Shown here one piece after another: positions 29,294-38,049 of a DNA stretch of 64,000 bases. Below the pieces are notes generated by a model, which made no database searches, was not told the DNA's origin, and saw only the letters and a list, made by a program, of their open reading frames with translations. Every line of letters begins with the position of its first letter. Position 1 is the first letter of the stretch. A program made the position numbers and the translations under genes. This DNA comes from Flavobacterium sp. FEMGT703F (GTDB taxonomy: Bacteria; Bacteroidota; Bacteroidia; Flavobacteriales; Flavobacteriaceae): NCBI GenBank assembly GCA_002786385.1, contig PGCN01000024.1, positions 83,334-147,333 of the forward strand. Reading direction: 5' to 3'.

Positions 29294-29413
29294 AAGATAA
29301 CCAAAAAAGCAGTCATTTTGTCCGTTTCAACACAATGGAATATAAATTGACGACTACAACCTGAAGTTTTCAAAACTTTTATTCCAAACAACAACACAAA
29401 GGAGAACAATACA

Positions 29414-32008
29414 ATGAATACAAACAATTTTACTATTAAATCACAAGAGGCCATTCAGCAAGCGCAGCAAATAGCGCAAGGCTTTGGTCACCAACAAATC
29501 GAAAACGAGCATATCCTTAAAGGAATCTTGGAAGTCGATGAAAATGTGACGCCTTTTATTTTAAAGAAACTCAACGTTAATGTCGACTTATTCAAAAAAA
29601 TACTCGACAGTACTTTACAAAGCTTTCCAAAAGTTTCGGGTGCCGATTTAATGTTGTCCCGCGAAGCTTCCACTGCTTTGACCGAGGCGAATATCATTGC
29701 CAAAAAAATGAACGACGAATTCGTTTCGATTGAACATTTGCTTTTGGCCATTTTTAAATCGAAGAGTAAAGTCGCCCAAATCTTAAAAGACCAAGGTGTA
29801 ACTTATAACGGTTTAGAAGCGGCTATAGCTGAAATCCGCAAAGGAGAAAGAGTAACCTCTGCCTCTGCCGAGGAAACCTATAATTCCTTAAACAAATACG
29901 CCAAAAACCTCAACGAATTGGCCCGAACCGGCAAACTTGATCCGGTGATTGGTCGCGATGAAGAAATCAGACGCGTATTGCAAATCTTAACCCGTAGAAC
30001 CAAAAACAATCCGATGTTGGTGGGTGAACCCGGCGTGGGTAAAACCGCTATAGCCGAAGGTTTGGCCCATCGTATAGTAGACGGCGACGTACCGGAAAAC
30101 TTGAAAGACAAAATCGTTTACTCACTCGATATGGGTGCGTTGATTGCCGGTGCCAAATACAAAGGAGAATTTGAAGAGCGCTTGAAATCGGTCGTAAAAG
30201 AAGTAACTTCTGCCGAAGGGGATATCGTCTTATTTATTGACGAGATTCACACGCTTGTAGGAGCCGGCGGTGGCGAAGGTGCTATGGACGCTGCCAATAT
30301 CTTAAAACCGGCTTTGGCTCGTGGAGAGTTGAGAGCTATCGGGGCAACAACTTTAGACGAATACCAAAAATATTTCGAGAAAGACAAAGCGTTAGAACGT
30401 CGTTTTCAAAAAGTAATGGTAGATGAACCCGATACTGAAAGTGCGATTTCCATTTTGCGTGGAATTAAGGAGAAATACGAAACCCATCACAAAGTACGTA
30501 TCAAAGACGATGCGATTATAGCTGCGGTTGAATTATCGCAACGCTACATTACCAATCGTTTCATGCCGGATAAAGCCATCGACTTAATGGACGAAGCGGC
30601 TTCTAAATTGCGCATGGAAATCAATTCCAAACCCGAAGAGCTCGACGTCTTGGATAGAAAAATCATGCAATTGGAAATCGAAATTGAAGCCATTAAACGC
30701 GAGAATGACGAAGTAAAATTGAAATCGTTAGGCTTAGACTTGGCCAACTTAAAAGAAGAACGCAACGAAATCTTTACCAAATGGAAATCGGAGAAAGATG
30801 TAGTCGATAATATCCAAACCGTAAAACAAGAAATTGAAGACTTCAAACTAGAAGCCGAACGTGCCGAGCGCGATGGTGATTACGGTAAAGTAGCCGAAAT
30901 CCGTTACGGTAAAATCAAAGAAGCCCAAGAACGATTAGAAGCATTACAAACGCAATTGGCCGAAAACCAAGCCGGCAGTTCTTTGATTAAAGAAGAAGTG
31001 ACTCGCGAAGATATAGCCGAAGTGGTTGCCAAATGGACCGGCGTTCCGGTGACCAAAATGCTCCAAGGCGAAAGAGAAAAACTCTTGCGTTTAGAAGACG
31101 AATTACACCACAGAGTAGTCGGACAAGAAGAAGCTATTGAAGCCATTAGTGATGCCGTACGCAGAAGCCGTGCCGGATTGCAAGATATGAAAAAACCGAT
31201 TGGTACTTTCCTGTTCTTAGGAACTACGGGCGTTGGTAAAACCGAATTGGCCAAAGCCTTAGCTGAATATTTATTCGATGATGAAAACGCTATGACGCGT
31301 ATCGACATGAGTGAATACCAAGAACGCCACAGTGTGAGTCGTTTGGTTGGTGCGCCTCCGGGCTATGTAGGTTATGACGAAGGCGGACAGTTGACTGAAG
31401 CCGTGCGCAGAAAACCGTATTCGGTAATTTTATTGGACGAAATTGAAAAAGCGCATCCGGATACCTTCAACATCTTGTTGCAAGTGTTAGACGAAGGACG
31501 ATTGACGGACAACAAAGGTCGCTTAGCCGATTTTAAAAACACGATTATCATCATGACTTCTAACATGGGAAGTCACATCATACAAGAGAAGTTTGAGAAC
31601 CTCAAGGGCGGAATTGAAGCGGCTACGGAAACGGCTAAAACGGAAGTATTAGGCTTATTGAAACAAACGGTTCGTCCCGAGTTTATCAACCGTATCGATG
31701 AAATCGTGATGTTTACACCATTAACCGCTGCCAACATCAAACAAATAGTTGGATTACAGCTGCAAAGCGTAACCAAAATGTTGGCCCATCAAAACATTAC
31801 GATGGATGCCACACCGGAAGCCATTGCCTACTTGGCCGAAAAAGGTTATGACCCGCAATTTGGCGCCCGTCCGGTAAAACGTGTCATCCAACGCGAAGTA
31901 CTGAACCAATTGTCTAAGGAAATATTAGGCGGCAAAGTGACTACAGACAGTATCATCTTATTGGATTGCTTTGACGGACAGTTGGTGTTTAGGAATCAAG
32001 GTATTTAA
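29414..32008 (+). CDS. clpB: Disaggregase ClpB
   Basis: AAA+ chaperone that dissolves protein aggregates together with DnaK. The 864-aa protein has Clp N repeats (1-145), AAA1 with Walker [10 protein letters not shown] near residue 205 and the long coiled-coil middle domain at about 400-525, which distinguishes it from ClpC. AAA2 has GTTGVGKTE near 605 and the arginine-finger region [10 protein letters not shown]. The start ATG at 29414 is preceded closely by GGAG, an unusual Shine-Dalgarno-like match in this phylum. It is monocistronic. Confidence 0.97.
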   Translation: MNTNNFTIKSQEAIQQAQQIAQGFGHQQIENEHILKGILEVDENVTPFILKKLNVNVDLFKKILDSTLQSFPKVSGADLMLSREASTALTEANIIAKKMNDEFVSIEHLLLAIFKSKSKVAQILKDQGVTYNGLEAAIAEIRKGERVTSASAEETYNSLNKYAKNLNELARTGKLDPVIGRDEEIRRVLQILTRRTKNNPMLVGEPGVGKTAIAEGLAHRIVDGDVPENLKDKIVYSLDMGALIAGAKYKGEFEERLKSVVKEVTSAEGDIVLFIDEIHTLVGAGGGEGAMDAANILKPALARGELRAIGATTLDEYQKYFEKDKALERRFQKVMVDEPDTESAISILRGIKEKYETHHKVRIKDDAIIAAVELSQRYITNRFMPDKAIDLMDEAASKLRMEINSKPEELDVLDRKIMQLEIEIEAIKRENDEVKLKSLGLDLANLKEERNEIFTKWKSEKDVVDNIQTVKQEIEDFKLEAERAERDGDYGKVAEIRYGKIKEAQERLEALQTQLAENQAGSSLIKEEVTREDIAEVVAKWTGVPVTKMLQGEREKLLRLEDELHHRVVGQEEAIEAISDAVRRSRAGLQDMKKPIGTFLFLGTTGVGKTELAKALAEYLFDDENAMTRIDMSEYQERHSVSRLVGAPPGYVGYDEGGQLTEAVRRKPYSVILLDEIEKAHPDTFNILLQVLDEGRLTDNKGRLADFKNTIIIMTSNMGSHIIQEKFENLKGGIEAATETAKTEVLGLLKQTVRPEFINRIDEIVMFTPLTAANIKQIVGLQLQSVTKMLAHQNITMDATPEAIAYLAEKGYDPQFGARPVKRVIQREVLNQLSKEILGGKVTTDSIILLDCFDGQLVFRNQGI

Positions 32009-32052
32009 GATACTAAGTCTTTAAAGTTAGAATATAAAGGTTGGTTGATTTG

Positions 32053-32092
32053 AAAATCCCTGACAGTTGTTTTTACTGTTGGGGATTTTTTA
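32053..32092 (+). terminator. Terminator after clpB
   Basis: Stem AAAATCCC-TGACAGT paired with ACTGTTG-GGGATTTT across a loop TGTTTTT, then a T run. Confidence 0.75.
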
Positions 32093-32282
32093 TTAAAATT
32101 TCCCTCAAGCCATTTCAATATCAACTGATAAACATATGGGGGTATATCTTTTCGAAAAATAAAAACCAAAGCTGTTGTTTTTTCGAATATAGGTAAATTG
32201 TATCGTATTTATTGAGAATACAACAGCCGTTTCCTAGCAAGTTAAATAGCGTCACAGCTTATCAACAACCAAAACACGACCT

Positions 32283-32663
32283 ATGATTGACCTAATCAAC
32301 CAACTCATCGCCATTAACTTACAGTTGTTCCACACTGCAGAACACAACCAACTCAAACTTAAAGATTTCAGAGATTGTGAGGGAAGACAAATCAGCGGTG
32401 CTAAGCTATTGGCCGACATCATGCTAAATAAAGAATTGATTCAACCAAGCGCTACCGAAAAAAACACTTACCAACTGACCGAATTCGGCTATAATATCTG
32501 TTTGTTTGGTGGTTGGGAAAAGCACTTGGAAAATGAAAGTAAACTACAAGCTGTGATAGATAAACACGCTGTACCAATAGTTAGTAAGACATCGAAAGAA
32601 ATTCCAACGATCATCCTTTCGGTTATTGCAATTGTGGTTATACTCACTCTTTGCACACTGTAA
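32283..32663 (+). CDS. Hypothetical tail-anchored protein, possible winged helix
   Basis: A 126-aa protein. The soluble part (1-105) has a helix-rich region with LADIMLNKELIQPS, then YQLTEFGYNICLFGGW, which looks like a winged-helix N-terminal unit but lacks a clear DNA-recognition helix. The C-terminal 20 residues form a single membrane helix (IILSVIAIVVILTLCTL). No family was recognised. It is an isolated gene with a long AT-rich upstream region. Confidence 0.6.
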   Translation: MIDLINQLIAINLQLFHTAEHNQLKLKDFRDCEGRQISGAKLLADIMLNKELIQPSATEKNTYQLTEFGYNICLFGGWEKHLENESKLQAVIDKHAVPIVSKTSKEIPTIILSVIAIVVILTLCTL

Positions 32664-32827
32664 CATTGTATTTTAAAGTCAAAACAGTTCTTTTTGATGA
32701 TTTTTTTTCATCGGCTATCCTATTGATTTCCAGTTTTAAATAAAAAAAATGTGCTTTTAGTACTTTTTTTAGGTAGGGAATCTTAAAGCCTAATGGTTTT
32801 AAAGATAACTTAAAACTATTTATTACT

Positions 32828-33571
32828 ATGAAAAACATGAAAAAAACTTTGGCTTTTTTTGCCGTCCTGGCGGTAATGGCTTCTTGTTCGAACGACAGTG
32901 GAAGTGCAGACAGTTCAATGAAAATTTTAGCACGTGGTATTTACAACCCAAATGCTGCCAATAGAAATGCGAACGGGGTAGCCTTGAACAGCGATGTGGT
33001 TTTATCGTCTTTTAAAATTAATTTAAAAGAAATTGAATTCGAATTTGCTGAAGGTTATGATGATGATAATGAAAATGGCGATGATGATTCTTATGATGAT
33101 GACGGTTTTTACAATGGTGATGACGAATTCGAATTGAATGGACCATTCGAATTGGATTTGTTAAACCAAAATGCAGTAGTAACCACTGTTACTATTCCTA
33201 ACGGCACTTACGAAGAAGTAGAATTCAAACTACACCGTAACACCAACAGCAGTTCTCCTATGTTCAACAAATCGATTGAAATTACGGGAACTATCAACGG
33301 AACTCCTTTTGTATTCTGGCATAATATCGATGAAGATTTTGAAATTGATTACGAAGATGCTAACCAAAATTTAGTGGTAAGCAACAACTCTTACGATATT
33401 GTATTCAACTTCGACTTAAACCAAGTGTTGAGTATGGTTGATTTAAGCAGTGCTGTAGACGGCGATGGCGATGGTTTGATTGAGATTGGACCGAACGATA
33501 CCGATGGCAACCAAGCTTTGGCCAACCAAATTGCAAACAGCATTGAAGATTCTTGTGACTTAGATGACTAA
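32828..33571 (+). CDS. Acidic lipoprotein, DUF4382-like
   Basis: A 247-aa protein with a lipoprotein signal (VMASC, Cys about residue 20). Residues about 75-100 are almost all Asp, Glu, Asn, Gly and Tyr, and further Asp-rich stretches follow (GDGDGL), reminiscent of Ca2+-binding loops. The rest (VTIPNGTYEEVEFKLH) fits the DUF4382 lipoprotein family, which resembles beta-sandwich folds. Location is likely the outer membrane or periplasm. The start at 32828 or the internal ATG at 32837 are both possible. Confidence 0.75.
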   Translation: MKNMKKTLAFFAVLAVMASCSNDSGSADSSMKILARGIYNPNAANRNANGVALNSDVVLSSFKINLKEIEFEFAEGYDDDNENGDDDSYDDDGFYNGDDEFELNGPFELDLLNQNAVVTTVTIPNGTYEEVEFKLHRNTNSSSPMFNKSIEITGTINGTPFVFWHNIDEDFEIDYEDANQNLVVSNNSYDIVFNFDLNQVLSMVDLSSAVDGDGDGLIEIGPNDTDGNQALANQIANSIEDSCDLDD

Positions 33572-33597
33572 TGTTTATTTTTGAGATCTTTGTTATG

Positions 33598-33633
33598 AAA
33601 AGCCTCAACCGTTAAAGGTTGGGGCTTTTTTTT
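33598..33633 (+). terminator. Terminator after the acidic lipoprotein gene
   Basis: Stem AAAGCCTCAACC/GGTTGGGGCTTT with a 6-nt loop and a 9-T run. It shows that the next gene starts at 33661, since an earlier in-frame start would fall inside it. Confidence 0.9.
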
Positions 33634-33660
33634 TATCTTAGCTTCAACCAAAATTATGTT

Positions 33661-34077
33661 ATGAAAAAGATAGTCCTATTAATACTACTGTTGATTAGTT
33701 CAGCCAATACTTACGCCCAAACTATAGCGGAAACCGACTTAATCGGAACTTGGAAAGTCAAAAAGGCAACTGCCATAAAAGACGCAGACAAACCCGAAAC
33801 CAAGGAATTAGTTAGCGGTTTCCAAAAAGCGACTTATACCTTCAATGCCGACCATAGTTTTATTTTTGACACCAAAAGCAACAGCAAAATGATGCTGCAA
33901 TTGGTAAAAATGTTCCAAAAAAACCAATGGATATTCGATAAAAAGAAAAAGCAACTCAAAGTCGGATTTAAAAAAGAAGGCTATTCGAATATTACTTTTA
34001 TCGTAAAACAAGACGGTAAAAAAATTCTTTTCCTCATAGAAGATGCTCAAATTGAAATGCTGATGAAAAAAGCCTAA
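33661..34077 (+). CDS. Exported lipocalin-like protein
   Basis: A 138-aa protein with a signal peptide (cleavage near ANTYAQ). The motif DLIGTWKVKKAT at the start of the mature part is typical of lipocalin-like domain proteins of Bacteroidetes. Then YTFNADHSFIFDT and the beta-strand pairs continue a barrel-like pattern. Ligand unknown. The ATG at 33661 is preferred because the earlier in-frame start lies in the previous gene's terminator. The next gene follows after 15 bp. Confidence 0.75.
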   Translation: MKKIVLLILLLISSANTYAQTIAETDLIGTWKVKKATAIKDADKPETKELVSGFQKATYTFNADHSFIFDTKSNSKMMLQLVKMFQKNQWIFDKKKKQLKVGFKKEGYSNITFIVKQDGKKILFLIEDAQIEMLMKKA

Positions 34078-34092
34078 AATCAAACTTAGCTG

Positions 34093-34569
34093 ATGAAATC
34101 ATTAAAACCATACCAAGAGTTTCTTCGCTATATCACAGTGATAACAGTGTTGCTTTTACTGCTTTGGTGGATGGAATTTAGATTTCTGGTAATACAAAGC
34201 GATTATGAAATCTATCTTTCCTTTTTGGCGGTTTTCTTTCTCTTTTTCGGGATTTGGGTAGCCACCAAAATCAACGTTCAAAAAGCAAAAACCATAATCA
34301 TTGAAAAAGAAATCCTGATACCCGAAAAAACGTTCGTGCTGAATGAAACCGAACGCCAACGAAGAAATATCAGCCAAAGAGAATTGGAAGTATTGGCCTT
34401 AATGGCGCAAGGAATGAGTAATCAGGAAATAGCCGACAAACTGTTCGTTTCTTTAAATACTGTCAAAACACACAGCGCCAAACTCTTCGAAAAGTTAGAA
34501 GTAAAACGAAGAACACAAGCTATAGAAACTGCCAAAAAACTACAACTCTTACCTCCTACTTTAGCGTGA
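34093..34569 (+). CDS. Membrane-tethered LuxR-type transcriptional regulator
   Basis: A 158-aa protein. Two membrane helices (about 15-30 and 38-55) precede a linker and a C-terminal GerE/LuxR HTH: ISQRELEVLALMAQGMSNQEIADKL, recognition helix SLNTVKTHSAKLFEKL, then RRTQAIETAKKL. The HTH is intact, but there is no receiver domain, so the signal must act through the membrane part. It precedes a DUF4199 gene, a pairing seen in flavobacteria, which suggests a small sensor/regulator unit. The target is unknown. Confidence 0.85.
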   Translation: MKSLKPYQEFLRYITVITVLLLLLWWMEFRFLVIQSDYEIYLSFLAVFFLFFGIWVATKINVQKAKTIIIEKEILIPEKTFVLNETERQRRNISQRELEVLALMAQGMSNQEIADKLFVSLNTVKTHSAKLFEKLEVKRRTQAIETAKKLQLLPPTLA

Positions 34570-34650
34570 TATATTCAAAATCATCCGAAAGTATGAGTCG
34601 AAAAACAATACAATTACCAACCTTTGCAACCTAATCCAAAACAATTTATT

Positions 34651-35187
34651 ATGAAAAACACTATTGTTAAATACGGTCTAATAGCCGGACTCATTGTAAC
34701 TGCTTTCATGGGCATCGGTGCCGGTGTTTACATGTACAATCCCGAATACGATTTGGGAATGGTATTTGGCTTTGCCGGTATGTTGGTAGCCTATACGTTC
34801 GTCTTTTTAGGCGTAAAAAATTACCGGGACAAACAAAACGGCGGATTTATTACTTTCGGAAAGGCGTTTAAAGTGGGTATGCTGATGTCACTCATCACAG
34901 CCACCATTTATGTCGGCACTTGGATGGTAGAACACCATTTTATTTTTCCTGACTTCATGGAAAAGTACTCGGAAAACTCAATCATTGCTTTAGAAAAACA
35001 AGGTCTTCCGACAGCAGAATTTCAGGCAGAAAAAGAGAAAATCCTTTATTACAAAGAGCTTTACAAAAATCCGTTGTGGATCATCTTATTTACTTATATG
35101 GAAATCATGATTCCTATTGGTTTGCTAGTTCCGGTAATCAGTGCTGCTATTTTAAAAAGAAAACCAACCGAAACAGCATCGGCATAA
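34651..35187 (+). CDS. DUF4199 family membrane protein
   Basis: A 178-aa protein with four membrane helices (about residues 6-27, 37-55, 76-96 and 144-166). The family motif F.GVKNYRDKQNGGFITFGKAFKVG spans the loop between helices 2 and 3. The ATG at 34651 gives the usual MKNTIVKYGLIAG start. It follows the LuxR regulator gene by 81 bp and ends in a terminator. Function unknown. Confidence 0.85.
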   Translation: MKNTIVKYGLIAGLIVTAFMGIGAGVYMYNPEYDLGMVFGFAGMLVAYTFVFLGVKNYRDKQNGGFITFGKAFKVGMLMSLITATIYVGTWMVEHHFIFPDFMEKYSENSIIALEKQGLPTAEFQAEKEKILYYKELYKNPLWIILFTYMEIMIPIGLLVPVISAAILKRKPTETASA

Positions 35188-35210
35188 ACACATCTCCCAC
35201 AAACAACATA

Positions 35211-35241
35211 AAAAATCCTCAACTTTGTTTGGGGATTTTTT
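35211..35241 (+). terminator. Terminator after the DUF4199 gene
   Basis: Stem AAAAATCCTCAA/TTTGGGGATTTTT, one G-U pair included, then a T run. Confidence 0.75.
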
Positions 35242-35268
35242 TATATTTATAGATTCGAAATTACCAGT

Positions 35269-35661
35269 ATGGGAACCGACATTCAAAATTACAACCACCA
35301 ACAAACGTACGAGGAGCAAAAGATTTGTCAGCAGTTGGCGGAAATCATCCAGCAAAATTTACCCGAAGCCGAAAGCAAAATATGGCACGCGCATCCGGTT
35401 TGGTTTATTAATGGCAATCCGATTGTGGGTTATAGCAAGTTAAAAAAAGGTATTCGACTATTGTTTTGGAGTGGTATCACTTTCGAAGAAACAGCCTTAC
35501 AACCGGGAACCGGAAAGTTCAAAGATGCTTCTATTACTTACACTGCTGTTCAGCAAATTAACCAAAGTGATTTAAATCGTTGGTTGCAAAAATCAAAAGA
35601 CATCCAATGGGATTACAAAAACATCGTGAAGCGTAAAGGCGTTTTGGAACGACTGCTATAA
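35269..35661 (+). CDS. DUF1801 domain protein
   Basis: A 130-aa soluble protein of the YdhG/DUF1801 fold. Motifs are ESKIWHAHPVWFINGNPIVGY and LLFWSGITFEE. Members are small alpha-beta proteins of unknown role. It lies 7 bp before an SGNH hydrolase gene, so cotranscription is likely. Confidence 0.8.
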   Translation: MGTDIQNYNHQQTYEEQKICQQLAEIIQQNLPEAESKIWHAHPVWFINGNPIVGYSKLKKGIRLLFWSGITFEETALQPGTGKFKDASITYTAVQQINQSDLNRWLQKSKDIQWDYKNIVKRKGVLERLL

Positions 35662-35668
35662 AACTACT

Positions 35669-36349
35669 ATGAAATCAATTCAAATGAAAATTATTTTCAC
35701 CCCAATTTTACTGTTACTATTTATCAACTTCAATTATGCCCAAGTAAAAGAATGGGCCAACTTAAAGAAATACCAAGCCGAAAACCAATCAGTTAAACCA
35801 ATGAAAAATGCTGTGGTCTTGATGGGCGATTCTATTACCGAGTTTTGGAAAACCAATAGTCCCGATTTTTTTGCCAACTATCCGTTAATCGATCGTGGCA
35901 TTAGCGGACAAACTACTTCGCAGATGGTAGTGCGATTTGAACAAGATGTAATAGCCTTGAAACCCAAAACAGTAGTTATCTTAGCCGGTATCAATGACAT
36001 AGCCGAAAATACAGGTCCGATTACTTTAGAAGCCGTTTTTGACAATATCGAAATCATGGTTAATAAGGCCAAATCTCATAAAATCAAACCTATATTGTGC
36101 TCAGTACTTCCGGCTAATAAGTTTTGGTGGAATTCAAAAATTTATCCTGCAGACAAGGTAATCGCTTTGAATAAGATGATTAAAGCCTACGCCCTGAAAA
36201 ACAAAATCACTTATGTAGATTATTATGCTGTTATGGTTGATGCAGATAAAGGATTGCAATACCAATATGGCGAAGATGGCGTGCATCCTAATCCTAAAGG
36301 ATACAAAGTAATGGAAGCTTTGTTGTTAAAAGCTATCGGCAATATTTAA
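35669..36349 (+). CDS. Secreted SGNH/GDSL-type esterase or lipase
   Basis: A 226-aa exported hydrolase. A signal peptide ends near NFNYAQ. The catalytic Ser is in MGDSITEFW (residue about 52), the oxyanion Gly in RGISGQTT and the Asn in AGINDIAENT, and the Asp/His pair is in DGVHPN near residue 208. All four SGNH blocks are present. Similar proteins deacetylate sugars or hydrolyse phospholipids; the substrate cannot be told here. Confidence 0.9.
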   Translation: MKSIQMKIIFTPILLLLFINFNYAQVKEWANLKKYQAENQSVKPMKNAVVLMGDSITEFWKTNSPDFFANYPLIDRGISGQTTSQMVVRFEQDVIALKPKTVVILAGINDIAENTGPITLEAVFDNIEIMVNKAKSHKIKPILCSVLPANKFWWNSKIYPADKVIALNKMIKAYALKNKITYVDYYAVMVDADKGLQYQYGEDGVHPNPKGYKVMEALLLKAIGNI

Positions 36350-36353
36350 GAAT

Positions 36354-36390
36354 AAAAAAACGCCAACTCTAATAGAATTGGCGTTTTTTA
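36354..36390. terminator. Bidirectional terminator
   Basis: Stem AACGCCAA/TTGGCGTT, with A and T tracts on both sides, between the SGNH gene and the convergent subtilase gene. Confidence 0.85.
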
Positions 36391-36407
36391 TATTTTGTCA
36401 TTTTGAT

Positions 36408-37922
36408 TTATTGTACGGCCAATAAAGCGTTGATATTACCATAACCGTATTCTGAATTCTTAGTTGGAAAATAAGTCGCCGATTGGCGTAATTTATTCAA
36501 TACTTGCGTTCTGGTCCATGTTGGATTTTTAGCCCAAACCAAAGCTGCTATTCCGGCGGTAGTAGCTGTGGCTACAGATGAACCACCAACGTAATCCGAT
36601 TGGTTATCGTAGTAACTGGTTACCGGAACTGTATTCCCGGAAGCGTTGCGTTGCATGGCAACCGTAAACTCTATTTTGCCACCGGTATGACAAACGTCAC
36701 AAGCTTGGTTGGAAGTACCTTCTTTCACTCCGGTTACCGCCACTGTTTCGGCCATAGATGCCGGAAAAATGACGCCAACGAAAGTGGTAAAACTAGTTGA
36801 AGTACCGCCTGCACAAAAAATCAACTTCCCTTTGTTATAAGCATATTTCACGCCATCTGAAATCTTACCAACGGAGAAAATGTGTCCCATCGACATGGAA
36901 ATTATTTTCACATTATTGTTATTACCCAAAGCGGTAAACGCATTTTTAACACCGTTTTGCTCGTGATAACCGTCAAGCACCACATTAGAGGCTGCTCTGT
37001 ATGTCACTAAATTGGCATTATAAGCCACACCTACCGGCAATCCGTTGTCGTTGCGCGGTGCAGCAGCTACCGAAGCCATGCTGGTTCCGTGACCACATTG
37101 GTCGTTTGGCCCGTCGGTTCCTGTAGACCAAGGCCAAATAGAATCAACATACACGCCAAACTTTTGAATAGTTCTACCTGAAGATAATCCGTCATTAAAG
37201 TTACTGCCTAACAAAGTTTGATTGGGAGACGTTCCGGTATCTACTATTCCTATGGTAACACCGGCACCGGTACTGTAATTCCAAGCACTCGGTATGTTGT
37301 GTTGGTAAAACGTCCAAGGTGCTTTGGCGTTAGGCGTTACGGTAGTGTAATCGGAAACGTTTAATGTAGTTGCATCAAATCCGCAACCCGAACTGGTACT
37401 TGAAGAATCCGATTTTTCAATACTGCCGCTCAAGGCAAAATATTTAAAATCACCCGGTTCAATGTAACGGATAAATTTGCTTTGTCGGAGTGCAATTAAG
37501 GTTTCTTGGTTCTTAATCACTACATCCATCAAATTCAAATACGGGTCGGCGTTAATGAGTATTTCTGACAAGGCTTGTCCTTCATACTGTTGAATAATGG
37601 TCAACAATTGCTTTTGAACCGCAGCATTATTAGTACTTTTACTTCTGTCGAAATCATTGCTGTTGTTACCAAAGCCGATAGTAATTATGTTTTGTCCATG
37701 CACTGATGCGCTCCATAACATATGCGTTGAAGCGTCTTTCCAATTAAAAGAACCCTTAGTTTGCAAGGATTCGTCTATTTTGTGTTTTACTTCCATAGCC
37801 GACATGGGAGTCCGCTGTGCGTCACTAATCACTATCGCGTTTTCCTGAATACTTTCATCTTTGCTACAAGAAGCAGTTAAGAATAACGCAACAAAGGCAA
37901 TTTTTAGTAATCTGTTTACCAT
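36408..37922 (-). CDS. Subtilisin-like serine protease lipoprotein (S8 family)
   Basis: A 504-aa protein with a lipoprotein signal (LFLTASC, Cys about 19). The catalytic triad is visible: Asp in IGIVDTGTSP near residue 227, His in QCGHGTSMAS near 280 and Ser in GGSSVATATTAG near 454. The Ser motif departs from the usual G-T-S-M-A-x-P; there is no Pro, but the Ser is kept. The region before residue 200 may act as a prodomain. It should sit on the outer membrane or in the periplasm. No T9SS sorting domain was seen, so secretion would be through the lipoprotein route. Confidence 0.88.
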   Translation of the reverse strand: MVNRLLKIAFVALFLTASCSKDESIQENAIVISDAQRTPMSAMEVKHKIDESLQTKGSFNWKDASTHMLWSASVHGQNIITIGFGNNSNDFDRSKSTNNAAVQKQLLTIIQQYEGQALSEILINADPYLNLMDVVIKNQETLIALRQSKFIRYIEPGDFKYFALSGSIEKSDSSSTSSGCGFDATTLNVSDYTTVTPNAKAPWTFYQHNIPSAWNYSTGAGVTIGIVDTGTSPNQTLLGSNFNDGLSSGRTIQKFGVYVDSIWPWSTGTDGPNDQCGHGTSMASVAAAPRNDNGLPVGVAYNANLVTYRAASNVVLDGYHEQNGVKNAFTALGNNNNVKIISMSMGHIFSVGKISDGVKYAYNKGKLIFCAGGTSTSFTTFVGVIFPASMAETVAVTGVKEGTSNQACDVCHTGGKIEFTVAMQRNASGNTVPVTSYYDNQSDYVGGSSVATATTAGIAALVWAKNPTWTRTQVLNKLRQSATYFPTKNSEYGYGNINALLAVQ

Positions 37923-37999
37923 ATTGTTATTTTTTTAATACTACAGTTACGAATATACCAAATTAAACCACTGATTATCGGATTGTTAATAAATAAAAA

Positions 38000-38024
38000 A
38001 AAACCTGCAAAAACTGCAGGTTTT
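38000..38024 (-). terminator. Terminator of acs
   Basis: Stem AAAACCTGCA/TGCAGGTTTT, 5-nt loop, with a 10-T tract in the leftward direction of acs transcription. Confidence 0.85.
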
Positions 38025-38049
38025 CATAACTAACTTAATGCAATAACTT

